A stretch of DNA of 64,000 nt from Thermobispora bispora DSM 43833 (GCF_000092645.1 NC_014165.1:1426001-1490000), one strand, 5' to 3'. Positions 1 through 9,024 are shown, numbered from the stretch's first letter. The notes: generated by a model from the letters alone, not told the origin. Numbers and translations are program-made.

Positions 1-809
1 TGGATGAGCACGATCAGCAGGCCGTTCACCGCCATCGCCATGCCGTACGAGCTGGTGGGCAGGCCCTGCGCGGTCATGGCGAGCGGCAGCGTGGTGTACG
101 ACTGGGCGTAGACGACGTAGAACATCAGGCAGGTCAGCGCGTACGCGACCATCACCCGGTCCCGCAGCACGTCGCGGAACCCGCCGGCCTCCTTCCCCTC
201 CCGGGCCGCGCGCCGGGTCTCGGGGACCGCGCGCCACACCAGCAGGCCGAAGACCAGGCAGGTGAACGCGTCGATCCAGAAGAGCAGGGTGAACCCCGAC
301 CGGGCCAGCCAGCCGCCGGCGACCATCGAGACCGAGTAGCCGAGGTTGATCGCCCAGAACAGCAGGCCGTACGCGCGCGGCCGGTCCTCGGGCCGCACCA
401 GGTCGGCGACGAGCGCCTGGGACGCGGGGCGGTAGGCGTCGATCACCACGCCGAGCACGAACATCGCGGCGCAGATGCCCGCGAGATTGGTGGCGTACCC
501 CAGGGCGAGCATGGTGACCGCGGTCGCCACCATGCCGCCGCTCAGCGTCGCCCGCCGCCCCACCCGGTCGGTCAGCCAGCCGGCCAGGGGCTGGGAGAAG
601 AGCGAGCCGAGGCCGAAGACCGTCATCACCAGCCCGGCCGCGGTGACCGGCATCCCCCGGGCCTGGGTGAGGTAGATGCCGATGAACGGCTCCACCATCG
701 TGCCGAGCCGGTTGACCAGCGTGCCGCCGAACAGCACCCAGAACGGGCGTGGCAGCCCGCCCACCCGTGACCGGATGAACCCCGCTGTAGTGATCCCCGT
801 CGACGTCAT
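1..809 (-). CDS. MFS transporter, N-terminal part (cut by window edge)
   Basis: About 269 residues of a major facilitator superfamily membrane transporter; its C-terminal half lies beyond base 1. The N-terminus is a short polar stretch followed by hydrophobic segments. An MFS motif A variant (GWLTDRVGRR) sits between the second and third segments, and a basic loop (ETRRAAREGK) follows about six segments. The ATG at 809 is preceded by AAGGTGG at good spacing; an in-frame ATG six codons upstream is possible. The gene is divergent from an ArsR-type regulator, with a 7-bp inverted repeat between them, so repression of this exporter by that regulator is likely. The substrate cannot be told from sequence. 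Confidence 0.85.
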   Translation of the reverse strand, partial: MTSTGITTAGFIRSRVGGLPRPFWVLFGGTLVNRLGTMVEPFIGIYLTQARGMPVTAAGLVMTVFGLGSLFSQPLAGWLTDRVGRRATLSGGMVATAVTMLALGYATNLAGICAAMFVLGVVIDAYRPASQALVADLVRPEDRPRAYGLLFWAINLGYSVSMVAGGWLARSGFTLLFWIDAFTCLVFGLLVWRAVPETRRAAREGKEAGGFRDVLRDRVMVAYALTCLMFYVVYAQSYTTLPLAMTAQGLPTSSYGMAMAVNGLLIVLI

Positions 810-849
810 GGGGCCCACCTTGATCATCGGATGGTCGGCGGGCGATTCC

Positions 850-865
850 TTTAGCCTTGGCTAAA
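850..865. promoter_or_regulatory. Inverted repeat between MFS and ArsR genes (putative operator)
   Basis: TTTAGCC-TT-GGCTAAA is a perfect 7-bp inverted repeat with a 2-bp spacer. It lies in the divergent intergenic region, 41 bases from the MFS start and 21 bases before the regulator ATG. Small symmetric sites in this position are typical operators of ArsR-family repressors; binding is inferred. Confidence 0.5.
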
Positions 866-886
866 ACGTCGGTGGCGGAGGCGGCG

Positions 887-1849
887 ATGACGGTGGAGTG
901 GCGGTTCACCGCGGACGACGTGGCCCGGTTGCGGTTCGCGTTCTCCCCGCTGTGGGAGCTGGTGATGAGCGTGCGCGTGCTGCGCGCCCCCTCCCGGCAC
1001 TCGCTCCACCTGCCGTGGCTGCGCGCGGTACGGCCCCGCCTGGGCGACCTCGACCTGCGCGAGCTGTTCGCCCTGGTGCCGCTCTCCGGCTACATCCCCG
1101 ACTTCCTCACCCCGCCGCCCGAGTCGCCGGTTCCGGGCGTCGCCGCCGAGCTGGAGCGGGTGCGCACGACGCCCCCCGAGGTCGTCCGGGAGGAGCTCTC
1201 CTGGGTGCGGTCGGACGATCCGCGGACCCTCGAGCGGTTCCTGGAGGATCCGGCCGCCGGCGTCCGGCGGGTGGCCGACCGGATGCTCGAGTACTGGACC
1301 GCCGCGCTCGAGGAGTTCTGGCCGCGCGTGCAGGCGCTGCTCGACGCCGACGTGCTCTGGCGGGCCCGCCGGCTCGCCGCCGGTGGGGTGCGGGAGCTGT
1401 TCGCCGACCTCCACCCCTCGGTGTCCTGGCACGGCGACCGCCTCGTCGCGGTCAAGGCGTACCAGTACACCGGCGAGATCCGCGGGGAGGGCCTCGTCCT
1501 CGTGCCGAGCGTCTTCGGCTGGCCGGGCGTCTACGTGATGCACGAGCCGTACCGGCCCATGCTCTGCTACCCCGCGCGCGGGGTCGGCACGCTCTGGTCG
1601 GAGGGCGGCCACTGCGTGCCGGGGGCCCTCGCCGCGCTCATCGGGCGGACCCGGGCGCAGATCCTCACCGCGCTCGGGGAGCCCGGCTCGGCGACCGGGA
1701 TCGCCCGGCTGTTCGGGCTCACCCCCGGGGCGGTGAGCCAGCACCTCACGGTGCTCTTCGACTGCGGCCTGGTCTCCCGGCAGCGGCTCGGCCGGCAGGT
1801 GCTCTACCGCCGCACCCCGCTCGGAGACTCACTCATTTACGGGGCGTAA
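887..1849 (+). CDS. ArsR-family winged-helix regulator with large N-terminal domain (DUF5937-like)
   Basis: 320 residues. The last ~70 residues form an ArsR-type winged helix: recognition helix region TPGAVSQHLTVLFDCGLV followed by a wing (RLGRQVLYRR). The ~240-residue N-terminal part resembles the DUF5937 region found in long actinobacterial ArsR proteins and may sense a ligand; I see no metal-binding Cys cluster there. The start is taken at ATG 887, which has GGCGGAGG upstream; a TTG at 857 is in frame but would put the palindrome at 850-865 inside the gene. It probably represses the divergent MFS gene and itself. Confidence 0.82.
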   Translation: MTVEWRFTADDVARLRFAFSPLWELVMSVRVLRAPSRHSLHLPWLRAVRPRLGDLDLRELFALVPLSGYIPDFLTPPPESPVPGVAAELERVRTTPPEVVREELSWVRSDDPRTLERFLEDPAAGVRRVADRMLEYWTAALEEFWPRVQALLDADVLWRARRLAAGGVRELFADLHPSVSWHGDRLVAVKAYQYTGEIRGEGLVLVPSVFGWPGVYVMHEPYRPMLCYPARGVGTLWSEGGHCVPGALAALIGRTRAQILTALGEPGSATGIARLFGLTPGAVSQHLTVLFDCGLVSRQRLGRQVLYRRTPLGDSLIYGA

Positions 1850-1888
1850 CGGGGATCACGGGCCGGGCGTGCCCCCGGCCGGGGTTCG

Positions 1889-1904
1889 GTAACCACGGCG
1901 AAAC
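1889..1904 (+). promoter_or_regulatory. GlnR-type box upstream of glnA2
   Basis: GTAAC-n6-GAAAC matches the a-site/b-site pair described for actinobacterial GlnR (gTnAC-n6-GaAAC) exactly. It lies 54 bases before the glnA2 start codon. A second pair is not evident downstream. Role inferred from motif and position. Confidence 0.5.
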
Positions 1905-1957
1905 ACTGATGGGGCACACTGATAGGAACCGGCCCTGTATTCACCGAGAGGTGCGCC

Positions 1958-3319
1958 TTGGACCGCCAGCAGGAATTCGTCCTCCGGACGATCGAGGAGC
2001 GGGACATCCGGTTCATCCGGCTGTGGTTCACCGATGTGCTCGGCTTCCTCAAGTCGGTCGCGATCGCGCCGGCCGAGCTCGAAGGGGCCTTCACCGAGGG
2101 TATCGGATTCGACGGCTCATCGATCGAAGGCTTCGCCCGGGTGTACGAGTCCGACATGCTGGCCAAGCCGGACCCGTCCACCTTCCAGATCCTGCCGTGG
2201 CGCAGTGAGTCGCCGGGCGCGGCCCGCATGTTCTGCGACATCGTCCTGCCGGACGGTTCCCCGTCGCACGCGGACCCGCGGTGGGTGCTCAAGCGCACCC
2301 TCGCCAAGGCCGCCGACATGGGCTTCACCTTCTACACGCACCCGGAGGTGGAGTTCTTCCTGCTGCGGAAGAAGCCCGGACCGGGGGAGCGGCCCGAGCC
2401 CATCGACGAGGGCGGCTACTTCGACCACACGCCGCACAGCGCCGGCCACGACTTCCGGCGCAACGCGATCATGATGCTCGAGTCGATGGGCATCTCGGTG
2501 GAGTTCAGCCACCACGAGGCGGCGCCGGGCCAGCAGGAGATCGACCTGCGGTACGCGGACGCGCTGACCACGGCGGACAACATCATGACCTTCCGCCTGG
2601 TCGTGAAGGAGGTGGCGCTGGAGCAGGGCGTGTGGGCCTCGTTCATGCCCAAGCCGTTCACCGAGTACCCGGGCTCGGGCATGCACACCCACATGTCGCT
2701 GTTCGAGGGCGACCGGAACGCCTTCTACGAGCCGGGCGCGGAGTACCAGCTCTCCAAGATCGGCCGGTCGTTCATCGCCGGTCTCCTCCGGCACGCCGCC
2801 GAGATCACCGCGATCTGCAACCAGTGGGTGAACTCCTACAAGCGGCTCTGGGGCGGGGCGGAGAAGACCGCGGGCGCGGGCGGGGAGGCCCCCGCCTACA
2901 TCTGCTGGGGGCACAACAACCGGTCGGCGCTGGTCCGGATCCCGATGTACAAGCCCCACAAGGGCGCGTCGACGCGCATCGAGTTCCGGTCGCTGGACTC
3001 GGCGTGCAACCCGTACCTCGCCTTCGCGGTGATCCTCGCCGCCGGGCTGAAGGGCATCGAGGAGGGCTACGAGATGCCCCCGGGCGCCGAGGACGACGTG
3101 TGGGCCCTCACCCCGGCCGAGCGGCGCGCGCTCGGCATCCAGCCGCTCCCGCAGTCGCTGGACGAGGCGCTCGCCGCGATGGAGCGGAGCGAGCTGGTCG
3201 CGGAGACGCTCGGTGAGCACGTCTTCGAGTTCTTCCTCCGCAACAAGCGGCAGGAGTGGGCGGAGTACCGGCGTCAGGTGACCGAGTACGAGCTGAGCCG
3301 CTACCTCCCGGTGCTCTGA
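1958..3319 (+). CDS. glnA2: Glutamine synthetase-like enzyme GlnA2
   Basis: 453 residues, type I glutamine synthetase fold. Motifs seen: FDGSSIEGF near residue 51, the metal/glutamate site HPEVEFF, the ATP/ammonia region FMPKPFTEYPGSGMHTHMSL, NSYKRL, and RIEFRSLDSACNPYLAFA. At the position where GlnA1 has DLYELPPEE, this protein reads DVWALTPAE, so the Tyr that GlnE adenylylates is absent. In Streptomyces the GlnA2 homologue has been reported to be a gamma-glutamylpolyamine synthetase, so the substrate here may not be ammonia. It starts at TTG 1958 with GAGAGGTG upstream. It shares a neighbourhood with glnE and glnA1 as in mycobacteria. Confidence 0.93.
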   Translation: MDRQQEFVLRTIEERDIRFIRLWFTDVLGFLKSVAIAPAELEGAFTEGIGFDGSSIEGFARVYESDMLAKPDPSTFQILPWRSESPGAARMFCDIVLPDGSPSHADPRWVLKRTLAKAADMGFTFYTHPEVEFFLLRKKPGPGERPEPIDEGGYFDHTPHSAGHDFRRNAIMMLESMGISVEFSHHEAAPGQQEIDLRYADALTTADNIMTFRLVVKEVALEQGVWASFMPKPFTEYPGSGMHTHMSLFEGDRNAFYEPGAEYQLSKIGRSFIAGLLRHAAEITAICNQWVNSYKRLWGGAEKTAGAGGEAPAYICWGHNNRSALVRIPMYKPHKGASTRIEFRSLDSACNPYLAFAVILAAGLKGIEEGYEMPPGAEDDVWALTPAERRALGIQPLPQSLDEALAAMERSELVAETLGEHVFEFFLRNKRQEWAEYRRQVTEYELSRYLPVL

Positions 3320-3330
3320 CCGGGCCGTCG

Positions 3331-3358
3331 CGCCGGTGGCCCGAGCGGGCCGCCGGCG
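3331..3358 (+). terminator. Hairpin terminator after glnA2
   Basis: A 12-bp stem (CGCCGGTGGCCC / GGGCCGCCGGCG, one G-U pair) with a GAGC loop lies 11 bases after the glnA2 stop. There is no T run, as is common in high-GC actinobacteria. Confidence 0.6.
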
Positions 3359-3441
3359 TCATCGGCAGGTAACAGCCTGCTCATCTCCGGGACACCCCCG
3401 GCTGCTTTAATGATCATGCCGTCGATAAAATTCGCCTTCAT

Positions 3442-3457
3442 TGCGACTGATGTCGCA
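3442..3457. promoter_or_regulatory. Palindrome in AT-rich leader of hotdog protein gene
   Basis: TGCGAC-TGAT-GTCGCA is a perfect 6-4-6 inverted repeat, 29 bases before the GTG start of the next gene. It sits in the most AT-rich stretch of the neighbourhood (about 3405-3475), which looks like a promoter region. Regulator unknown. Confidence 0.4.
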
Positions 3458-3486
3458 TTTGGGGTGAATAGGCAAGGAGTGATGCT

Positions 3487-4248
3487 GTGACGGCTGCCTC
3501 GAAGGTGACGACCACGCTGTCCGTGCCGGAACGTTTCTGCGGCCCCAAGGGCACGGCGAACGGCGGGTGGATCGCCGGCACCCTGGCGAACGCGCTGGCC
3601 GGGGCCGGACATGACTCGGCCGTAGAGGTGACACTGCGCCGTCCGGTGCCGCTCGAGACCGAGCTCACCGTCGAACACGTCGGCAACACGGTCACGCTGT
3701 ACCACGGTGCGGAGCACCTGGCCGAGGCCATCCCGGTCACCGAGGAGCTGACGCCGCCCCCTTTCGTGCCGTTCACCACCGCCGCGCGCGCCGAGGAGGG
3801 CTTCCCCGGACGCCGGAACCACGCCATCGCCGAGTGCTTCGCGTGCGGGCTCCGGGAGCCCGGTGACGGCCTGCGGATCTTCCCGGGCCCCGTGGAGGGG
3901 ACCGACCTGGTCGCCGCCGGCTGGCGGGTCCCGGTCGGCGTCACCGACGACCAGGGCGTCATCCCCGACTCGATCGTCTGGGCCGCCCTCGACTGCGTCA
4001 CCGGCTGGGCGCACTACCCGGTCGCCGACTTCACCGCCTCCGGCGATCGGCCGGTCGCGCTGCTCGGCCGGCTCACCGCGCGGGTGTACCGCCGCGTCTA
4101 CCCGCTCGGCACCTACTCGGTCGTGGCCCGCGCCGTCGGCCGGGAGGGCCGCAAGCTGTTCGGGATCAGCGCCGTCTACGAGGTCGACGGCACCCTGGTG
4201 GCGGCCGCCCGGGCCGTCTGGATCATCCCCCGCGCCGCCTCCGCCTGA
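3487..4248 (+). CDS. Hotdog-fold thioesterase-like protein
   Basis: 253 residues. The second half carries a CFACG...GDGLRIFPGP signature like the CFGCG...GL motif of PaaI-type hotdog thioesterases. It is followed by a predicted hotdog strand/helix pattern (SIVWAALDCVTGWA, then LLGRLTARVYRRVYPLGTY). The N-terminal half looks like a weaker second hotdog unit (GPKGTANGGWIAGTLANALA), so this is probably a double-hotdog protein. The start is GTG 3487 with AAGGAGTG five bases upstream; a GTG at 3480 in that frame runs into a stop. No catalytic Asp/Glu could be assigned, so the substrate (possibly an acyl-CoA) is unknown. It is transcribed alone from its own AT-rich leader. Confidence 0.7.
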   Translation: MTAASKVTTTLSVPERFCGPKGTANGGWIAGTLANALAGAGHDSAVEVTLRRPVPLETELTVEHVGNTVTLYHGAEHLAEAIPVTEELTPPPFVPFTTAARAEEGFPGRRNHAIAECFACGLREPGDGLRIFPGPVEGTDLVAAGWRVPVGVTDDQGVIPDSIVWAALDCVTGWAHYPVADFTASGDRPVALLGRLTARVYRRVYPLGTYSVVARAVGREGRKLFGISAVYEVDGTLVAAARAVWIIPRAASA

Positions 4249-4360
4249 ACCGCTCCAAGCCGCCCGGCCCGGTGACGGGCCCGCCCCGGCGATCCGGGGC
4301 GTGAACCCCGCGCCCGGGTGACCCCAGCCGCCCCATCCGACGGCCACCCATGGAGAGACG

Positions 4361-5110
4361 ATGACCCAGGAGAACACCACCGCCCCCACCGGCAGCGCGC
4401 CCGCGACCGTCACGGTGATCGAACACGAGGCCGACGTCGGTCTGGGGTTCTTCGCCGGGTGGCTGGCGGACGCCGGCCTCCGCTGCGAGGTGCACCGGCC
4501 GTACCGCGGCGATCGAATCCCGGAGCGGGCGCGGGACGGGCTGCTCGTCCTGGGCGGGAGCGCCGCGGCGTGGGAGGACGGCAAGTGCGGCTGGCTCCCC
4601 GCCACCCGGGCGCTGCTCGCCCGGAGCGTCGCCGAGGGCGTGCCGACGCTCGGCATCTGCCTCGGCGCCCAGCTCATGACCCTCGCCTGCGGCGGCCGGG
4701 TGGAGCGCGGCGCCGCCGGGCCCGAGATCGGGCTCAAGGAGATCGACGTGCTCGGCGAGGCCGCGGGCGACCCGCTCTTCTCCGCCCTGGCCGGGCGGCG
4801 GGTCTGCGCCGTGCAGTACCACTACGACGCGATGACCGAGCTGCCCCAGGGCGCGGTGCGGCTGGCGACCGGGACGAGCTACCCCAACCAGGCCTACCGG
4901 CTGGGCGAGCGGGCCTGGGCGGTGCAGTTCCACCCCGAGGTCACGCCCGGCGGTTTCACTAGGTGGATGGACGACAGCCCGTACGGCCCCGGGGAGCGCG
5001 AAAAGCTGATCGCCCAGGTGACGGAGGCCGAGGCCGAGCTCCAGGCGGTCTGGCGGCCGTTCGCGGAGTCGTTCGCCGCCGTGGTCGCCGGGCACCGCAC
5101 GGGCGCGTGA
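4361..5110 (+). CDS. Class I glutamine amidotransferase-like protein
   Basis: 249 residues, stand-alone class I GATase domain. The nucleophile elbow is GICLGAQLM (Cys about residue 106) and the catalytic His/Glu pair is in AVQFHPEV. The start ATG 4361 has GGAGAG upstream. Family members of this size act as GMP-synthase-like amidotransferases or as gamma-glutamyl hydrolases, including enzymes that remove glutamate from gamma-glutamyl amides. The position between glnA2 and glnE makes a nitrogen-related role attractive, for example hydrolysis of gamma-glutamyl products made by GlnA2, but this is inference. Confidence 0.82.
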   Translation: MTQENTTAPTGSAPATVTVIEHEADVGLGFFAGWLADAGLRCEVHRPYRGDRIPERARDGLLVLGGSAAAWEDGKCGWLPATRALLARSVAEGVPTLGICLGAQLMTLACGGRVERGAAGPEIGLKEIDVLGEAAGDPLFSALAGRRVCAVQYHYDAMTELPQGAVRLATGTSYPNQAYRLGERAWAVQFHPEVTPGGFTRWMDDSPYGPGEREKLIAQVTEAEAELQAVWRPFAESFAAVVAGHRTGA

Positions 5111-5303
5111 CCGGTGGGGATCCGGGCGGCCCGCGGGTGATCGGCGGGCGGGTGATTTACGCTGGAAACCCCGGCGGCAGCGCACGCCCGGCGCCCGCGG
5201 GCCGGCCCGGCGCGCGGACCCGCGGCGGATCCGCCGGCGGCGCGGGTGCGGAGGCGGCCCGCCTCCCCGCCCGCGGCCCCATCGGCAACGGCGATCGAGG
5301 AAG

Positions 5304-8294
5304 GTGAGGGCGGCGTCTCGGATCCAGACCACCGCAGGACGCCTCGCCGCACTGGGGTTCGCGGACGGCGCCCGGGCCGAGCGGCTGCTGACCGAGCTCG
5401 GCCCGGAGGCGCACGGCGATCTCGAGCTCCTCGGCGAGCTGCTCCGGGCCGCGGACCCTGATCTCGCGCTCCTTTCGCTCACCCGGCTGGCTGAGTCCGA
5501 CCCGGGCGTCCTGCGCGCCCTGCGCGAATCCCCGCTGCTCCGCCGCCGGGTCATCGGCATCCTCGGCCTCAGCGCGGCCCTCGGCGACCACCTCGCCCGG
5601 CACCCCGGGTCGCTGGAGGCGGTACGGCCCGCCGACCGGCTCACCGGCTCACAGATGCGCGCCGAGCTGCTCCGCGCGGTCGGCGCCGACCCCAAGTCCG
5701 ACGAGCCCGTCGCCGGCCTGACCGGCGGTGCGGCCCTCGACGCGCTCCGCATCGCCTACCGGGGCAGGCTGTGCCACATCGCCGGGCGGGACGCCAGCGG
5801 GGAGGCGGGCCTGGAGGAGACCTGCGCCGCGCTCTCCGACCTCGCCGCCGCGGCGCTCGAGGCCGCCCTCGCCGTGGCCCGCGCGGAGACCCCCGGCGCC
5901 ACCGAGGCGCGCCTCGCCGTGATCGGCATGGGCAAGTGCGGCGCCCGGGAGCTCAACTACATCTCCGACGTCGATGTGATCTTCGTCGCGGAGCCGAAGG
6001 AGGGCGCCGACGAGACCAAGGCCCTGCAGATCGCGACCCGGCTCGCCCAGAGCCTGATGCACGCCTGCTCGGCGACCACCCCCGAGGGCTCCCTGTGGAC
6101 CGTGGACGCGAACCTGCGCCCCGAGGGCAAGAACGGCCCGCTGGTCCGGACCCTGGAGAGCCACCTCGCCTACTACCGCCGCTGGGCCAAGACCTGGGAG
6201 TTCCAGGCCCTGCTCAAGGCGCGGCCGGTCGCGGGCGACCCCGACCTCGGCCGGCGGTACGCCGCCGCGGTCGGCGACATGGTCTGGCAGGCGGCGGCGC
6301 GGGACGGTTTCGTGGAAGACGTGCAGGCGATGCGCCGCCGGGTCGCCGCGCACGCGGAGTCGACCGCCCCGGGCGGCCGGGCCGACCGGCAGATCAAGCT
6401 CGGGCCCGGCGGCCTGCGGGACATCGAGTTCGCCGTGCAGCTCCTCCAGCTCGTGCACGGCCGCACCGACCCCGCCCTGCGCCACCGGGCCACGCTCCCC
6501 GCGCTCGCCGCGCTCTCCCGGGGCGGGTACGTGGGGCGCGAGGACGCCAAGGCGCTCGCCGAGGCGTACCGCTTCCTCCGCCGGGTCGAGCACATGCTCC
6601 AGCTCCACCGGCTCCGCCGTACCCACGTGGTCCCGTCGGACCCGGCCGCGCTGCGCCGGCTCGGCCGGGGACTCGGCATGACCACCGACCCCGAAGGGGA
6701 GTTCACCGCCACCTGGAAGCGCCACTCCTTCCAGGTGCGGCGGCTCCACGAGAAGCTCTTCTACCGGCCGCTGCTGCAGGCGGTGGCGCGCCTGCCGGAG
6801 TCGGAGGTCCGGCTCACCCCCGAGGCGGCGAAGGCCCGGCTCGAGGCGCTCGGCTACGCCGACCCCGAGGGCGCGCTGCGCCACATCGCCGCGCTCACCA
6901 CCGGGCTGTCCCGGCGCGCCGCGATCCAGCGCACCCTGCTCCCGGTCATGCTCGGGTGGTTCGCCGACGCCCCGGACCCCGACGCCGGCCTGCTCGGCTT
7001 CCGGCAGGTGAGCGACCGGCTCGGCACCACGCCCTGGTACCTGCGGCTGCTCCGCGACGAGACGGTGGTCGCCGAACGGCTCGCCCGGCTGCTCGGCACC
7101 AGCCGCTACGTGACCGGGCTCCTGCTGCACGCCCCCGAGGCGGTCGCCATGCTCGGCTCGCCGGACGACCTCGCGCCGCGGCCCGCCTCGGCCCTCGCCG
7201 CCGAGGCCGCGTCCGTGGTCGACCGGTACCGGGAGGACGCGGAGAACGCGGTGGCCGCGGTCCGCGCCCTGCGCCGCCGGGAGCTGCTGCGCACCGCCTG
7301 CGCCGACCTGCTCGGGCTGATCGACATCGAGAAGGTCGGTGAGGTCCTCTCCACGCTCAACGACGTGTCGATCCAGGCCGCCCTCGACGTGGCGATCCAC
7401 AAGCTCACCGCGGAGCGGGGCAGGCCGTTCCCCACCCGGCTCACCGTGATCGCCATGGGCCGGCTCGGCGGCTACGAGTGCTCGTACGCGAGCGACGCCG
7501 ACGTGATGTTCGTGCACGAGCCCCTGCCGGGGGCGGCCGAACGGGAGGCCGCCGAGGCCGCCCATGCCGCGGCCGAGGAGACCCGCCGGCTGCTCGCCAT
7601 GCCCACCCCGGATCCGCCGCTCCACCTCGACGCCGACCTGCGCCCCGAGGGACGGCAGGGGCCGCTGGTCCGCACGCTCGCCGCCTACCGGGCCTACTAC
7701 GAGCGGTGGTCGTCACCGTGGGAGGCCCAGGCCCTGTTGCGGGCGAGGTACTGCGCCGGGGACGCCGCGCTCGCCGAGGAGTTCCTCGCGCTCGCCGACC
7801 GGCTGCGCTACCCGGTGGAGGGCGTGCCGAGCGCGGACCTGCTCCAGATCCGCCGGCTCAAGGCCCGGATGGAGGCCGAGCGGCTGCCGCGCGGCGCCGA
7901 CCCCACGATGCACACCAAGCTCGGCCGCGGCGGGCTCTCCGACGTCGAATGGACCGCCCAGCTCATCCAGCTCAGGCACGCGGCCGCCGTGCCCGCGCTG
8001 CGCACCACGCGGACGCTCGAGGCGCTCCGCGCCGCGGCCGGGGCCGGCCTGCTCGACCCGGCCGACGAGCGGGTGCTCGCGGACGCCTGGCGGTTCGCCT
8101 CCCGGATCCGGGACGCCATCATGCTCGTGCGCGGCCGGCCCTCCGACAGCATCCCCACCGGGGTCAAGGAGCGCGCGATGATCGCCCGGGCGCTCGGCTA
8201 CCCGCCGGACGGGTCGGAGGAGTTCGTCGACGACTACCGCCGGATCACCCGCCGGGCGCGCCAGGTCATGGAGCGGATCTTCTACGAGGGGTGA
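5304..8294 (+). CDS. glnE: Bifunctional glutamine synthetase adenylyltransferase/adenylyl-removing enzyme GlnE
   Basis: 996 residues. There are two nucleotidyltransferase domains: an N-terminal adenylyl-removase copy (GMGKCGARELNYISDVDVI, about residue 210) and a C-terminal adenylyltransferase copy (MGRLGGYECSYASDADVMF, about residue 718). Each has the G...D-x-D metal site. GlnD-PII-UTase-like helical regions follow each copy (GPGGLRDIEFAVQLLQL and GRGGLSDVEWTAQLIQL). The enzyme adds or removes AMP on the loop Tyr of GlnA1. The GTG start at 5304 has GAGGAAG directly upstream, which is tight; no better in-frame start is visible nearby. It is flanked by glnA2 (same strand) and glnA1 (convergent). 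Confidence 0.96.
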   Translation: MRAASRIQTTAGRLAALGFADGARAERLLTELGPEAHGDLELLGELLRAADPDLALLSLTRLAESDPGVLRALRESPLLRRRVIGILGLSAALGDHLARHPGSLEAVRPADRLTGSQMRAELLRAVGADPKSDEPVAGLTGGAALDALRIAYRGRLCHIAGRDASGEAGLEETCAALSDLAAAALEAALAVARAETPGATEARLAVIGMGKCGARELNYISDVDVIFVAEPKEGADETKALQIATRLAQSLMHACSATTPEGSLWTVDANLRPEGKNGPLVRTLESHLAYYRRWAKTWEFQALLKARPVAGDPDLGRRYAAAVGDMVWQAAARDGFVEDVQAMRRRVAAHAESTAPGGRADRQIKLGPGGLRDIEFAVQLLQLVHGRTDPALRHRATLPALAALSRGGYVGREDAKALAEAYRFLRRVEHMLQLHRLRRTHVVPSDPAALRRLGRGLGMTTDPEGEFTATWKRHSFQVRRLHEKLFYRPLLQAVARLPESEVRLTPEAAKARLEALGYADPEGALRHIAALTTGLSRRAAIQRTLLPVMLGWFADAPDPDAGLLGFRQVSDRLGTTPWYLRLLRDETVVAERLARLLGTSRYVTGLLLHAPEAVAMLGSPDDLAPRPASALAAEAASVVDRYREDAENAVAAVRALRRRELLRTACADLLGLIDIEKVGEVLSTLNDVSIQAALDVAIHKLTAERGRPFPTRLTVIAMGRLGGYECSYASDADVMFVHEPLPGAAEREAAEAAHAAAEETRRLLAMPTPDPPLHLDADLRPEGRQGPLVRTLAAYRAYYERWSSPWEAQALLRARYCAGDAALAEEFLALADRLRYPVEGVPSADLLQIRRLKARMEAERLPRGADPTMHTKLGRGGLSDVEWTAQLIQLRHAAAVPALRTTRTLEALRAAAGAGLLDPADERVLADAWRFASRIRDAIMLVRGRPSDSIPTGVKERAMIARALGYPPDGSEEFVDDYRRITRRARQVMERIFYEG

Positions 8295-8332
8295 GCCGGA
8301 GGGCCGCAGGTACCAGCTCGGGGAGGCGTTCT

Positions 8333-8361
8333 CAGGAGGCCTGAATCCCCCCGGCCTCCTG
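8333..8361 (+). terminator. Hairpin terminator after glnE
   Basis: Perfect 9-bp stem CAGGAGGCC / GGCCTCCTG with an 11-base loop, 38 bases after the glnE stop. No T run. Confidence 0.55.
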
Positions 8362-8563
8362 CCCACCTCCGGTGTCCGCGGTGACCGCTGGCCACGTGGA
8401 GGTGCCGCACGCCGGTGTGAAAGCCCTTCGGGCGGTGTACGGGCTCCCAGGTCGGCGGGCCGTGCCGCCCGCGGCATGACCGCCTCGGCCTCGTCCCGGC
8501 GGCCGTCTGCGTGCCGGGGTGGGGCGGAGGCTCCGCGCAAGAGACGAGGCCGGCTCCGTACGA

Positions 8564-8617
8564 ATCCCGGTGCCTGGGTGGCCCGGGTGGACTATCCCGG
8601 TGCCTGGGTGGCCCGGG
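8564..8617. repeat. Two-copy 24-bp direct repeat, 30-bp period
   Basis: The same 24 bases (beginning ATCCCGGTGCC and ending GGCCCGGG) occur at 8564-8587 and 8594-8617, separated by six bases. Non-coding context; likely a recent slippage duplication. Confidence 0.7.
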
Positions 8618-8760
8618 CTGGACCGCCGCCCAGCCCGGTTCCGCTCCCGGTCCCCCGGCAGGGCCGGGGCGGATGCCGGACCACGGGATCTCCCGCCTCG
8701 CATCGCCCGACCCGGCCGGGCGGGCGCGGCGTCCCGGCCGGGGACGGCTGACGGTGCGGC

Positions 8761-9024
8761 TCAGACCTTCTTGCAGTTACCGAACTTCAGCGCCGCGGGG
8801 TCGCTGGAGACACACCCCTCCCATGCCGCCGAGCGAAGACCGAGCCAGAAAGGCTGCCGACCTGGCGCTCGGTGCGGCGGGGTAGACCAGGCCGCCCTGG
8901 GCGGTCGCGGCCCGCCCGGCGGGCGCGGGGGCGAGCCCCTCCTCGAACGGCGGCAGCAGGTGCCGGGCCACCGCGCCGGACGGCCGCGGGGGAGCGGCGG
9001 TACGCGGGCCGCAGGCGACGGCAC
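8761..9024 (-). pseudogene. Possible 3' remnant of a secreted-protein gene
   Basis: On the minus strand an 87-residue frame ends in CVSSDPAALKFGNCKKV, which has the look of a genuine Cys-containing C-terminus. The upstream part is Arg/Pro-rich and resembles a shadow frame. No start with a ribosome-binding site and no recognisable domain are present. It may be a decayed tail or simply chance. Confidence 0.2.

Noticed and set aside
857-886. TTG 857 as start of the ArsR-type gene
   Set aside because: It would place half of the operator palindrome within the gene and lacks a ribosome-binding site; ATG 887 has a good one.
5649-7625. Very long open frame antisense to glnE
   Set aside because: It is a GC-rich shadow of glnE; its product is Arg/Gly/Pro-rich with no domain, while the plus strand carries both GlnE catalytic motifs. 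Similar antisense frames over glnA2, ctaD, sucB and others were dropped for the same reason.
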